This document shows positions 1-5,718 of a stretch of 8,623 nt of DNA, piece after piece (the stretch's first letter is position 1; every line of letters starts with the position of its first letter). The notes under the pieces are model-generated. The model ran no database searches, was not told the origin of the DNA, and saw only the letters and a list, made by a program, of their open reading frames with translations. The stretch covers positions 1 through 8,623 of the forward strand of contig JACUTX010000099.1 of assembly GCA_014859615.1 (NCBI GenBank), read 5' to 3'. Source of the DNA: Desulfuromonadales bacterium. GTDB lineage: Bacteria; Desulfobacterota; Desulfuromonadia; Desulfuromonadales; UBA2294. The position numbers and the translations under genes are program-made.

Positions 1-6
1 GTTATA

Positions 7-48
7 AACAAAACAGCCCCGCAACATCGATTGCGGGGCTGTTTTGTT
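7..48 (-). terminator. Intrinsic terminator of the DUF6178-type gene, possibly bidirectional
   Basis: An 18-bp perfect inverted repeat (7-24 with 31-48) has a 6-base loop. It contains a GC core (GCCCCGCAA/TTGCGGGGC) flanked by A-rich and T-rich ends. Read on the minus strand it lies 19 bases after the TGA stop of the 565-aa gene and ends in TGTTTTGTTT, as expected of a Rho-independent terminator. Read on the plus strand it also ends in TGTTTTGTT, so it could stop transcription arriving from the left as well. Confidence 0.9.
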
Positions 49-66
49 CGGTCAGATTTCACTGTT

Positions 67-1764
67 TCAAAGACGGATGATCAGCCCTTTCAGATAGCGT
101 GGATCGATTGCTGCCGGGTCGATCGGGCAGAAGTCGTTTTCCCACAGATCGAGGGCGCTGTTGGTGAAATGATCTGTATTCTTCAGAAAACCCGCAACCC
201 AGGCAACTGTTTCGTCCCGAAATCGGGGGACGAGCTTCTGTTTGCTGCTGATACGGCTGTGCAGAAGGAGAAGGTCAGTCGCCGGAATCGGCTCGGGCGT
301 GAATTCACGGTCGAGAATCCGATTTGCCAGAGCGGTTAAAAAGAGAGTGCTCAGATCGAGGTCGCCGGTCGCTGCCGGGAGACAACCGACCATGTCCATA
401 TCCGGTTCGGGGAGAGAGAAGGGGAGCCGCTGTGTAAACAGCTCCCGGAGAAGTTCGAGCTGATCGAGACGGTCGGATGCAAGATGCAGATCGTGCAGAT
501 TCATGAAGTTGCGCACATCTTCGATGCCGGGGTGTTCCAACCCTTCAAACAGAAGCGGATGCGGCTTATGCAGCAACCCCTGCAGAAAAGCTCTGTCGGG
601 CGCATCGAGATAAGGGGCGGTCGCCGCATTCTGCTGCAGCCGGGCACGGCGCTGCAATGTCAGGGTCAAACTGTAGCCGATGCGAAACAGATGCTCGAAA
701 TAGGCATGATCGAGCAGTTCTATCGCTTTTTCAACATCCTCACCACAGAGATATTCCAGGGCAATATTCAACCGGGCGAACATCTCCTCCAGAGAATCGC
801 GCATTTCGTCCCTGTTTCCGACATCGACCTGATTACTGATCAGGACCTTGTTAGAGAGATAGGCCAGTTCCCAGCAGCCGGTGTCGGATAACCCTTCTTC
901 CAGGGCGGCGGCGAGCAGGTTTTTTGGCTGGGCGACAGCGAGCATAAAGGCGGGCGGGGCGATCGTATCATCCCCTTTTGACATGGCCAGTTTTACCTTC
1001 TCCGGTGTAAAGGTATCAGGGTTGAGCCAGGCATAGATACTGCGGGCAGAATCCGGATCAGGGAGACCAAGATCGAGCATGCGATCCGAGCGCTGCAGGT
1101 AGACACTCTCTTCAATCACCGAATCGAGCTCCCCCCGGGTCGCCTCCATAAGATAGATATAGAACGGTGCATCGTACTGAAACAGTATATTGAACAGGTC
1201 TGTGAACAGTTTGCCTTCACGTTCGGCCGGGAATTCGACTTCATAGCCGCCGATCCGATCCATGGCGGTGACCTGATTGTCGGCGTCGTGGATCGTCTCC
1301 ATCCCCTGAATGATCTTCAGATGCTTTTTCAGAATCAGAATCAGCAGTTCAAAGTTCATATTGCGAATGGTCGTCACAACCGTTCCTGGATCGCATTCGA
1401 GGAGTCGCTCCAGCCAGACCAGAGCTGTTTCGCTTTTGAAGCAGTCAGACTCCCAGCAGTCGAGATCGAGACAGGCGGTATACTGATCCGGGGTAATCAT
1501 CGGCATCAGATCGGCTACTTCCTCTTCTCCGATCTCCTTTAACATCAGAAACAGATCCTGTTCCGGCAGCCGGGCCATCAACTCGGGGCCGTCAACCGCT
1601 TCGATCAGCAGTCGATAGCGCTGGCCGCTATCGGCAGCGCGTACTATTTTCAGGCGTTCATCTGCGCAGAGGGAATTGAACTCTCTGCCGGAGATCGTGC
1701 GCGGCTGGCGTAACAGGGTCAGGTGTTTTACTTTCTTTTCAACCGGTCGTTCTATGCGGGTCAT
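67..1764 (-). CDS. DUF6178 family protein, function unknown
   Basis: This gene encodes a 565-aa, acidic, leucine-rich soluble protein with no signal peptide or membrane segment. I recognise it from memory as the DUF6178 family of Desulfuromonadia and related bacteria; the length fits, but no profile search was run. Residues about 64-115 (LPEQDLFLMLKEIGEEE onward) are helical and resemble the MgtE N-terminal helical repeat in pattern, which would make it a helical scaffold rather than an enzyme. No catalytic motif is evident. The ATG start is supported by GGAGA about six bases upstream (around 1773-1777) and by a good promoter at 1801-1829. The gene stands alone, ends at a strong terminator and is divergent from the degenerate AAA+ gene at 2019. 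The shared promoter region could mean a related function, but this is inference. Confidence 0.75.
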   Translation of the reverse strand: MTRIERPVEKKVKHLTLLRQPRTISGREFNSLCADERLKIVRAADSGQRYRLLIEAVDGPELMARLPEQDLFLMLKEIGEEEVADLMPMITPDQYTACLDLDCWESDCFKSETALVWLERLLECDPGTVVTTIRNMNFELLILILKKHLKIIQGMETIHDADNQVTAMDRIGGYEVEFPAEREGKLFTDLFNILFQYDAPFYIYLMEATRGELDSVIEESVYLQRSDRMLDLGLPDPDSARSIYAWLNPDTFTPEKVKLAMSKGDDTIAPPAFMLAVAQPKNLLAAALEEGLSDTGCWELAYLSNKVLISNQVDVGNRDEMRDSLEEMFARLNIALEYLCGEDVEKAIELLDHAYFEHLFRIGYSLTLTLQRRARLQQNAATAPYLDAPDRAFLQGLLHKPHPLLFEGLEHPGIEDVRNFMNLHDLHLASDRLDQLELLRELFTQRLPFSLPEPDMDMVGCLPAATGDLDLSTLFLTALANRILDREFTPEPIPATDLLLLHSRISSKQKLVPRFRDETVAWVAGFLKNTDHFTNSALDLWENDFCPIDPAAIDPRYLKGLIIRL

Positions 1765-1800
1765 TTATCATCTCCGTCTCAGTAATCTTTATGGAAAGGC

Positions 1801-1829
1801 ACTGTAATGCAGCCGGATCAATCGGTCAA
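1801..1829 (-). promoter_or_regulatory. Sigma-70 type promoter of the DUF6178-type gene
   Basis: Read on the minus strand, TTGACC (1824-1829) is followed after exactly 17 bases by TACAGT (1801-1806). These match the -35 and -10 consensus at five and four of six positions. Predicted transcription starts near 1794, giving a leader of about 30 bases before the ATG at 1764 with a GGAGA ribosome-binding site. No transcript data support this. Confidence 0.55.
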
Positions 1830-1832
1830 CTG

Positions 1833-1864
1833 AAACCGGATATTTAGCGGATTACGCCCGGTTT
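1833..1864. repeat. Inverted repeat in the divergent promoter region
   Basis: AAACCGG (1833-1839) and CCGGTTT (1858-1864) form a 7-bp inverted repeat with an 18-base gap and a T-run after the right arm. It lies just upstream of the minus-strand -35 element, where an operator for a dimeric regulator could sit. It could also be a weak terminator or chance. Nothing identifies a binding protein. Confidence 0.3.
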
Positions 1865-1945
1865 TTGTCGTGTGACAGTTTGTTTGTGGTAATCGTAAAT
1901 TATTGTCCGGAGGTGAAAATGTTGTAGACTGTTTTTGTCTCATTT

Positions 1946-1975
1946 TTGTAACGATGCAGGATCATAATGTATGAT
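1946..1975 (+). promoter_or_regulatory. Possible promoter of the degenerate AAA+ gene
   Basis: TTGTAA (1946-1951) and TATGAT (1970-1975) are separated by 18 bases, an acceptable sigma-70 arrangement. Transcription would start near 1982, about 37 bases before the ATG at 2019. The near-palindrome GGACACGTCC (1987-1996) would then lie in the short leader. Other AT-rich hexamers nearby make the choice uncertain. I found no sigma-54 -24/-12 site here. Confidence 0.35.
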
Positions 1976-2018
1976 ACGAAAGGGCTGGACACGTCCTTAG
2001 GTGGCCTGAAAGGAAAAC

Positions 2019-3311
2019 ATGATCATGCGCACGCTTTTGACCCTGTCTGATGCTGATCGTCGATATCTGGCGCATGTCAGTCATCTTGCCTTCGGCAATC
2101 CGTTCGGTGAAACAGGCCGGTCGGTTCGCAAAGCACTATCAAAAGAGATGAGTCCGGGCGACGACGCGCTCTGTGACCGGGTTCACGCGCACCTGCACGA
2201 TCGGCTGGAACGACTCAAACAGAAGCAGGATAATCTTATTTCTGCTTACGCCGAGCAAGACCGTCTCTTATTGCACCATGCCGTTCTGTTTGATTGTCTG
2301 CACAATGCGCGCAAAGCGTTTGATACGTTGATTGCCGAGCAACTTCAGAAGGGAGGGCAGGTCTGCAAGGTCGCTTTTGGCACCAATCTGCTCGATCTGT
2401 TGACACGCTCTGGTATGGCTCGATCGGTTGCCTTGCATTATCTGGCAATTTATTATCAGACGCGCCGGGCCCGATATTTTTTAAAAACAACCTTGATCGG
2501 CCATGGTGCCAGTATGGAGCGATTGCGCCACGATCTCTGGAATTCTATTTTTACTTACGACTTTTCTATCTATGAGCGGTTTCTCTGGGATCGGGTGCGT
2601 GAACTTTCAACCCTGTTTGTCGGCGCTAACGGCAGCGGGAAAAAGACGGCCGCGGCCGCCGTCAGTTATTGCAGTTACATCCCCTATATTGAAAAGAGCG
2701 AAACGTTTGCCGAAAGTTTCGTCAACTGTTTTATTCCCGTTAAAGTGGCGCAATACTCTGGTCTGCAACTCGAATCGGCGTTGTTCGGTCACAAAAAGAT
2801 GGCCTATGCAGAAGCCCTGGAAAACTACCAGGGGGCCTTCAGCCGTTGCTCCCCGTTCGGTACGATTTTTCTCAATAATATCTGTGAGGTTCCTTTTCCG
2901 GTTCAGGCCCGGCTGGAAGAGGTTGTTCAGGAGCATCTGTTCACACCGGTCGGAGATCAGATCCGGCAAAATTTCTCCGGACGTCTGATGGCGTCTGCCC
3001 CGGGGAAGATTGCGTCGATTCGTAGCGAAGGACGATTACGCGATACCCTTTATTTTAGCCTTGGTGTCAATACGATCTCGATCCCTTCCTTGCAACACCG
3101 TCTGCAGGAGGATCCGTCAGACCTTGAACTGCTCATTGTGCATATACTTCGGAAATATACGGGGCAGAGTTCAGCTCAACTGCTCGGACCAGTCATAGAG
3201 AGGATGCACGAGCATGTTGGTGTCGGATATGCCTGGCCCGGCAATCTTCTTGAACTGGAGCAGATTGTTAAACGAATACTGATGGTCAGTCATTATGAAA
3301 GTAAAAATTGA
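2019..3311 (+). CDS. Degenerate sigma-54 activator-like AAA+ protein without DNA-binding domain
   Basis: This gene encodes a 430-aa protein. An N-terminal helical region of about 190 residues has no recognised domain. It is followed by a module collinear with the sigma-54 interaction ATPase domain: a Walker A-like GANGSGKKT (202-210), ESALFGHKK (252-260) matching ESELFGHEK, GTIFLNN (281-287) matching GTLFLDE, and WPGNLLELE (406-414) matching WPGNVRELE. Key positions are changed. The Walker B Asp and Glu are both Asn, the GAFTGA loop that contacts sigma-54 is MAYAEA (261-266), one of the two arginine-finger positions is Ser, and the sensor II Arg of the WPGN motif is Leu. The chain ends just after the AAA+ module, with no helix-turn-helix. 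It therefore probably does not hydrolyse ATP or activate sigma-54 in the normal way. The ATG start has AAAGGA about seven bases upstream; a second ATG at 2025 is possible. Family placement is sound; function is unknown. Confidence 0.75.
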   Translation: MIMRTLLTLSDADRRYLAHVSHLAFGNPFGETGRSVRKALSKEMSPGDDALCDRVHAHLHDRLERLKQKQDNLISAYAEQDRLLLHHAVLFDCLHNARKAFDTLIAEQLQKGGQVCKVAFGTNLLDLLTRSGMARSVALHYLAIYYQTRRARYFLKTTLIGHGASMERLRHDLWNSIFTYDFSIYERFLWDRVRELSTLFVGANGSGKKTAAAAVSYCSYIPYIEKSETFAESFVNCFIPVKVAQYSGLQLESALFGHKKMAYAEALENYQGAFSRCSPFGTIFLNNICEVPFPVQARLEEVVQEHLFTPVGDQIRQNFSGRLMASAPGKIASIRSEGRLRDTLYFSLGVNTISIPSLQHRLQEDPSDLELLIVHILRKYTGQSSAQLLGPVIERMHEHVGVGYAWPGNLLELEQIVKRILMVSHYESKN

Positions 3312-3418
3312 CGACACAAACACGACCACAAAATAGCAGTCGCACAGAGCTCAGGTCTGTTCGTGAAAGGTGATCCCATCTTTCATCGTCGTTATGCGGT
3401 CGATATGGACGAGCTCCG

Positions 3419-3512
3419 GACTCCCCCATCCGCACCATTTTGAGGGGGGCTTGTATCCCCTCTGCACGGTTTAGTCGACGTTTTTACGGCCGACTGCCGG
3501 ATGGGGTGAGTC
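3419..3512. other. Unassigned 94-base structured element (three-way-junction fold)
   Basis: The outer stem pairs 3419-3434 with 3495-3512 through 16 base pairs, with only two single-base bulges (T3507 and C3498). Inside it are two hairpins. GAGGGG/CCCCTC pairs 3442-3447 with 3457-3462. AGTCG plus CGT (3473-3481) pairs with ACG plus CGACT (3486-3495), with a TTTT loop; its outermost pair competes with the last outer pair. A further small hairpin, TGAAAG/CTTTCA (3364-3369 with 3380-3385), lies upstream. No T-tract follows, so it is not a standard terminator. It matches no RNA class I know. It could be a structured RNA, a repeat-type palindromic element or the end of a mobile element; the sequence alone does not give a strand. 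Confidence 0.5.
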
Positions 3513-3518
3513 ACGAAG

Positions 3519-3731
3519 ATGAGGGTCGATTTTTACATTTTTGAGACCTTTGCAAGAGCCGCTATCAAGAATCCTGAGAACGCCTTCTCCTCCCCGTATG
3601 AATCTATCAAAGGATTAAAAACTGGATTCCCGATTACCCCCTCGGGAATGACAGCGTTTTTGCAGGTGATGAATCATTACGATACTTTTTTAAAAAATTT
3701 ATCCCCTCTGGATCGGTTGATTTATCGTTAA
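3519..3731 (+). CDS. Doubtful small hypothetical ORF, 70 aa
   Basis: This is an open frame of 70 codons with no recognisable domain, signal peptide or membrane segment. GGGGTGAG (3503-3510), eight bases before the ATG, could serve as a ribosome-binding site, but those bases also form the right arm of the structured element just upstream. The start of the frame runs over TTGAGACCTTTGCAA (3541-3555), which resembles the terminal sequences of some insertion elements of this bacterial group. Such scars often give spurious short ORFs. I think non-coding is more likely than coding. Confidence 0.2.
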   Translation: MRVDFYIFETFARAAIKNPENAFSSPYESIKGLKTGFPITPSGMTAFLQVMNHYDTFLKNLSPLDRLIYR

Positions 3732-4056
3732 AATAGCCATTTCAATCAAGATTTGCCCTTCCCCACTGACAATAGCAATCAACATGCCAAATTTGATGAC
3801 ATAGCTATCTGTCTGAAAAAACAAGATTATTCTTGCGTCTTTCAGTGGTCGATTTTCAAGTGTCAAGTTTTTCGACATCTGCATAAATACACCAATTTTT
3901 TAATTAATCTTTTATAAATATCTAAAATCACTGCGCAATATTTATGACCATTTTAGTTATGCTTAACTCCTGTTTCAGGATGTTGTCGGAGTTCTTTACA
4001 GTATAAAAAGTCTTATAAAATAGGCACTTAACTCAAAAAAAAGAGTCATGGCCAGC
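3732..4056. other. AT-rich intergenic stretch without a recognisable gene
   Basis: This stretch is clearly richer in A and T than the coding DNA on either side. The only open frame is a minus-strand one (3699-3884) with no ribosome-binding site or recognisable product. A small inverted repeat, AACTCC (3965-3970) with GGAGTT (3988-3993), and the hairpin ACTC-A8-GAGT (4031-4046) are visible. TTAACTC occurs twice (3963-3969 and 4028-4034). These lie upstream of the operon promoter and could be binding sites for a regulator or curved upstream DNA; no protein can be named. Confidence 0.4.
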
Positions 4057-4084
4057 TTGACAACCAATATTCGAGTTATATAGT
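4057..4084 (+). promoter_or_regulatory. Sigma-70 promoter of the riboswitch and exopolysaccharide operon
   Basis: A perfect -35 hexamer TTGACA (4057-4062) is followed after 16 bases by TATAGT (4079-4084), which matches five of six -10 positions. The expected start, A4091, is the first base of the riboswitch P1 stem. The agreement of promoter spacing and aptamer boundary, each found independently, strongly supports both assignments. Confidence 0.8.
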
Positions 4085-4090
4085 GAAATC

Positions 4091-4172
4091 ACTCTCCGAC
4101 AAGAGCAAACCGAAGGGAACTTCGGGGCGCAGAGTCACGGATCCATAGGATGGCCGGGCCGCCGTAGAGAGT
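4091..4172 (+). promoter_or_regulatory. GEMM-I cyclic-dinucleotide riboswitch aptamer, probable cGAMP (GEMM-Ib) variant
   Basis: This is the ligand-binding part of a leader RNA of the GEMM-I class (c-di-GMP-I, Rfam RF01051). P1 pairs ACTCTC (4091-4096) with GAGAGT (4167-4172). The conserved GCAAACC (4105-4111) leads into a hairpin CCGAAG/CTTCGG (4110-4125) capped by a GGAA (GNRA) tetraloop. The GGCGCAGAG segment (4126-4134) follows and includes A4131, equivalent to the intercalating A47 of Vc2. The next hairpin pairs CGG-ATCC with GGAT-GG-CCG (4138-4156), with an unpaired GG at the usual receptor place, before GGGCCGCCG. Aligning AGAGCAAACC with Vc2 AGGGCAAACC puts A4104 at the G20 position; C4163 matches C92. 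A20 is known to favour or allow 3',3'-cGAMP and is enriched in Geobacter. Class membership is near certain; ligand choice is inferred. Confidence 0.92.
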
Positions 4173-4174
4173 TT

Positions 4175-4267
4175 AGTCAGCACTTTTTTTCTGACTCTAA
4201 GGCGCCCGGGGTTTTGTGTCGGGCGTTTTTTTATTTTAGCTCTTGAAGTCAGCTTTTTTCTGAGTGT
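4175..4267 (+). repeat. Imperfect direct repeat of hairpin segments in the leader RNA
   Basis: The segment 4175-4198 (AGTCAGC, T-run, CTGACTCT) recurs in altered form at 4247-4267 (AGTCAGC, T-run, CTGAGTGT). Each copy forms its own small T-loop hairpin: AGTCAG/CTGACT in the first and TCAG/CTGA in the second. The first copy sits between aptamer and terminator and the second between terminator and start codon. AGTCAG of either copy could pair with CTGACT of the first, so the repeat may take part in switching or simply be a duplication. Confidence 0.4.
4201..4232 (+). terminator. Riboswitch expression-platform terminator
   Basis: CGCCCG (4203-4208) pairs with CGGGCG (4220-4225) around a loop of about 11 bases, followed by seven T residues (4226-4232), a standard intrinsic terminator. 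It lies 30 bases after the aptamer and 80 bases before the first ORF, so it is an attenuator and not the end of a gene. Its 5' arm GGCGCCCGG (4201-4209) can instead pair with aptamer bases CCGGGC-C-GCC (4154-4163) through nine pairs and one bulged base. P1 bases 4168-4172 can likewise pair with 4194-4198. The two states exclude each other, and ligand binding should favour termination. Confidence 0.88.
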
Positions 4268-4312
4268 GGATTTCTTTTAATTACGGCTTGTATTTCAGTT
4301 AAAGGTGAAGAG

Positions 4313-5677
4313 ATGGGGTTCGGTCGACTGCTTGCAGCTGTCGTGTTGTTTCTAATGGTTGCGTGCAGCAATCAGAGCAAAACAGATCTGCTCGAATCCG
4401 GAGTCGAACAGCTGCGTGACGGGAACTTGCGTGATGCGGTTGTCTGTCTGAAAAATGCTCTGGAACTCGATCCGAACTATTATGAAGCCCGTTACGCTCT
4501 CGGTGATGCCTATCTTCAGTTGCGGCAGTATCAGCAGGCAGAGAATGAATTTGAGAAAGTCTACCGTCAGAACCCGGCTTATCCAGCTGATCTGTTGTTG
4601 AAACTTGCGCAAATCTACGAGCAGACAGCTCGTTTCAATCAGGCGCTTGAAGTTCTGGAGATGTTTCACCAGGGCAATCGTCCTTCTGCTGTCAGTCTCG
4701 ATCTGACGGCTGTTGTCTACCGGTTGACGCAGCAATTTCACCTTGCCGATCTGCTGTTCAAGCGGGCGGCTCAACTCGACCCTGAAAATCCGTTGCCAAT
4801 CTACCATCTGGCGCAATCCCTTCTCAGTCAGTCGCGTGATCAGGACGCCAGAATACTTCTGGAAAGAATGCTTCAGGATTTTTCAGCTTTTCAGCCTGCA
4901 TACAACCTGCTGGCGGAACTAAACCTGAGCCAGAATCGCATTAATGATGCGATTGAGGTCTATCAGCGGCTGTTTCAGGTTGATCCTGACAACAGGCAGG
5001 CACTCTATATGCGGGGTTTGTTGTTGTTGGCTCGGGATCGGTCGGTGGAGGTGCAGGACGTTATCAGGCTGTTTATTAAGCGATTCCCTCTCGATTATCG
5101 CGGCACACAAATTTCAGGTATCAATGCCTACAAATCAGGAGACGACAAAAAGGCACTGGTTTATTTGAGACAATCACAGAAAGATCAGCCGCACCCCCTC
5201 ACTTCCTATTATCTCGGTTTAAGCCATTTCAGACAGAAGGAATTTGAGCTTGCCATTAATCAGTATCAACGAGTGCTTGATGAACGTCCCGCATCATCTC
5301 AAGTCAGGCTGATGCTTGCTATGACATTTTTGCACCAGATGCGGTTAGAAGATTGTCTGCAGCAGATCCGTCTGGTGTTGAAATATGAACCGGAAAACAG
5401 TCCGGCGTATAACATTATGGGGCATGCCTATCTGCTGCAAAAAGAGGAGGAGAAGGCTCTTGATGCGTTTGGCGAGGCGGTCGCCAATGCGCCGGAACTG
5501 ATTGATGTCTATATTAAAAAGAGCCAGACACACGCTCTGCGGGGCGAGTCTGATATGGCTGAAAACGAACTTGTCACGGCCCTGGTCAAGTCGACGCAGG
5601 TTCTCGATATCTGTTCTCGACAGTCACCATGTCTGTCGGGGCTCTTATCGGTGCTTGATGCTGGCAATAATAATTGA
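4313..5677 (+). CDS. TPR-repeat lipoprotein of an exopolysaccharide locus, PrsT-like but short
   Basis: This gene encodes a 454-aa protein with a lipoprotein signal (LFLMVAC, lipidated Cys at residue 18; Ser at +2 suggests the outer membrane). Tandem 34-residue TPR units run from about residue 24 to the mid-420s, roughly eleven in number. They show the typical A/G-Y-x-A spacing and ELDPN, QLDPEN and QVDPDN repeat ends. TPR solenoids bind other proteins, so it is probably a periplasmic scaffold for the polysaccharide assembly or export machinery. First position before the sugar transferase and export genes resembles PrsT (TIGR02917) of XrtA/PEP-CTERM loci. PrsT is usually about twice this length, so this is a short relative. 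AAGGTG (4302-4307) lies five bases before the ATG. It is the first gene after the riboswitch terminator and ends in tandem TGA TAA stops. Exact family assignment is less certain than the repeat architecture. Confidence 0.85.
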   Translation: MGFGRLLAAVVLFLMVACSNQSKTDLLESGVEQLRDGNLRDAVVCLKNALELDPNYYEARYALGDAYLQLRQYQQAENEFEKVYRQNPAYPADLLLKLAQIYEQTARFNQALEVLEMFHQGNRPSAVSLDLTAVVYRLTQQFHLADLLFKRAAQLDPENPLPIYHLAQSLLSQSRDQDARILLERMLQDFSAFQPAYNLLAELNLSQNRINDAIEVYQRLFQVDPDNRQALYMRGLLLLARDRSVEVQDVIRLFIKRFPLDYRGTQISGINAYKSGDDKKALVYLRQSQKDQPHPLTSYYLGLSHFRQKEFELAINQYQRVLDERPASSQVRLMLAMTFLHQMRLEDCLQQIRLVLKYEPENSPAYNIMGHAYLLQKEEEKALDAFGEAVANAPELIDVYIKKSQTHALRGESDMAENELVTALVKSTQVLDICSRQSPCLSGLLSVLDAGNNN

Positions 5678-5718
5678 TAACCGGCAGATAGACAGACAAA
5701 AAATAGATGGGAGCAATG

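Noticed and set aside
484..891. Long plus-strand open frame (135 codons) inside the DUF6178-type gene
   Set aside because: It lies antisense within a well-supported 565-codon gene, has no recognisable product and reads as a low-quality composition; it is a shadow frame.
3419..3512. Integron attC recombination site
   Set aside because: The fold with extrahelical bases is suggestive, but the outer ends (GACTC/GAGTC) lack the conserved GTTRRRY and RYYYAAC boxes and there is no integrase or cassette array.
3699..3884. Minus-strand 61-codon frame in the AT-rich region
   Set aside because: No ribosome-binding site, no recognisable domain, and low-complexity hydrophobic composition typical of chance frames in AT-rich DNA.
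3995..4021. Second promoter TTTACA with TATAAA or TAAAAT
   Set aside because: Spacers of 13-15 bases are too short for a good sigma-70 promoter, and the TTGACA-16-TATAGT promoter downstream fits the aptamer boundary exactly.
4203..4232. Terminator of a small ncRNA gene ending at 4232
   Set aside because: Its overlap with the antiterminator pairing, and its place between a GEMM-I aptamer and a ribosome-binding site, make an attenuator the better reading, although short terminated RNAs would be produced.
3312..4312. Sigma-54 (-24/-12) promoter for the EPS operon
   Set aside because: I searched for a TGGCAC-N5-TTGC-like site because PrsR-type control is known for such loci; none was found, while a near-consensus sigma-70 promoter is present.
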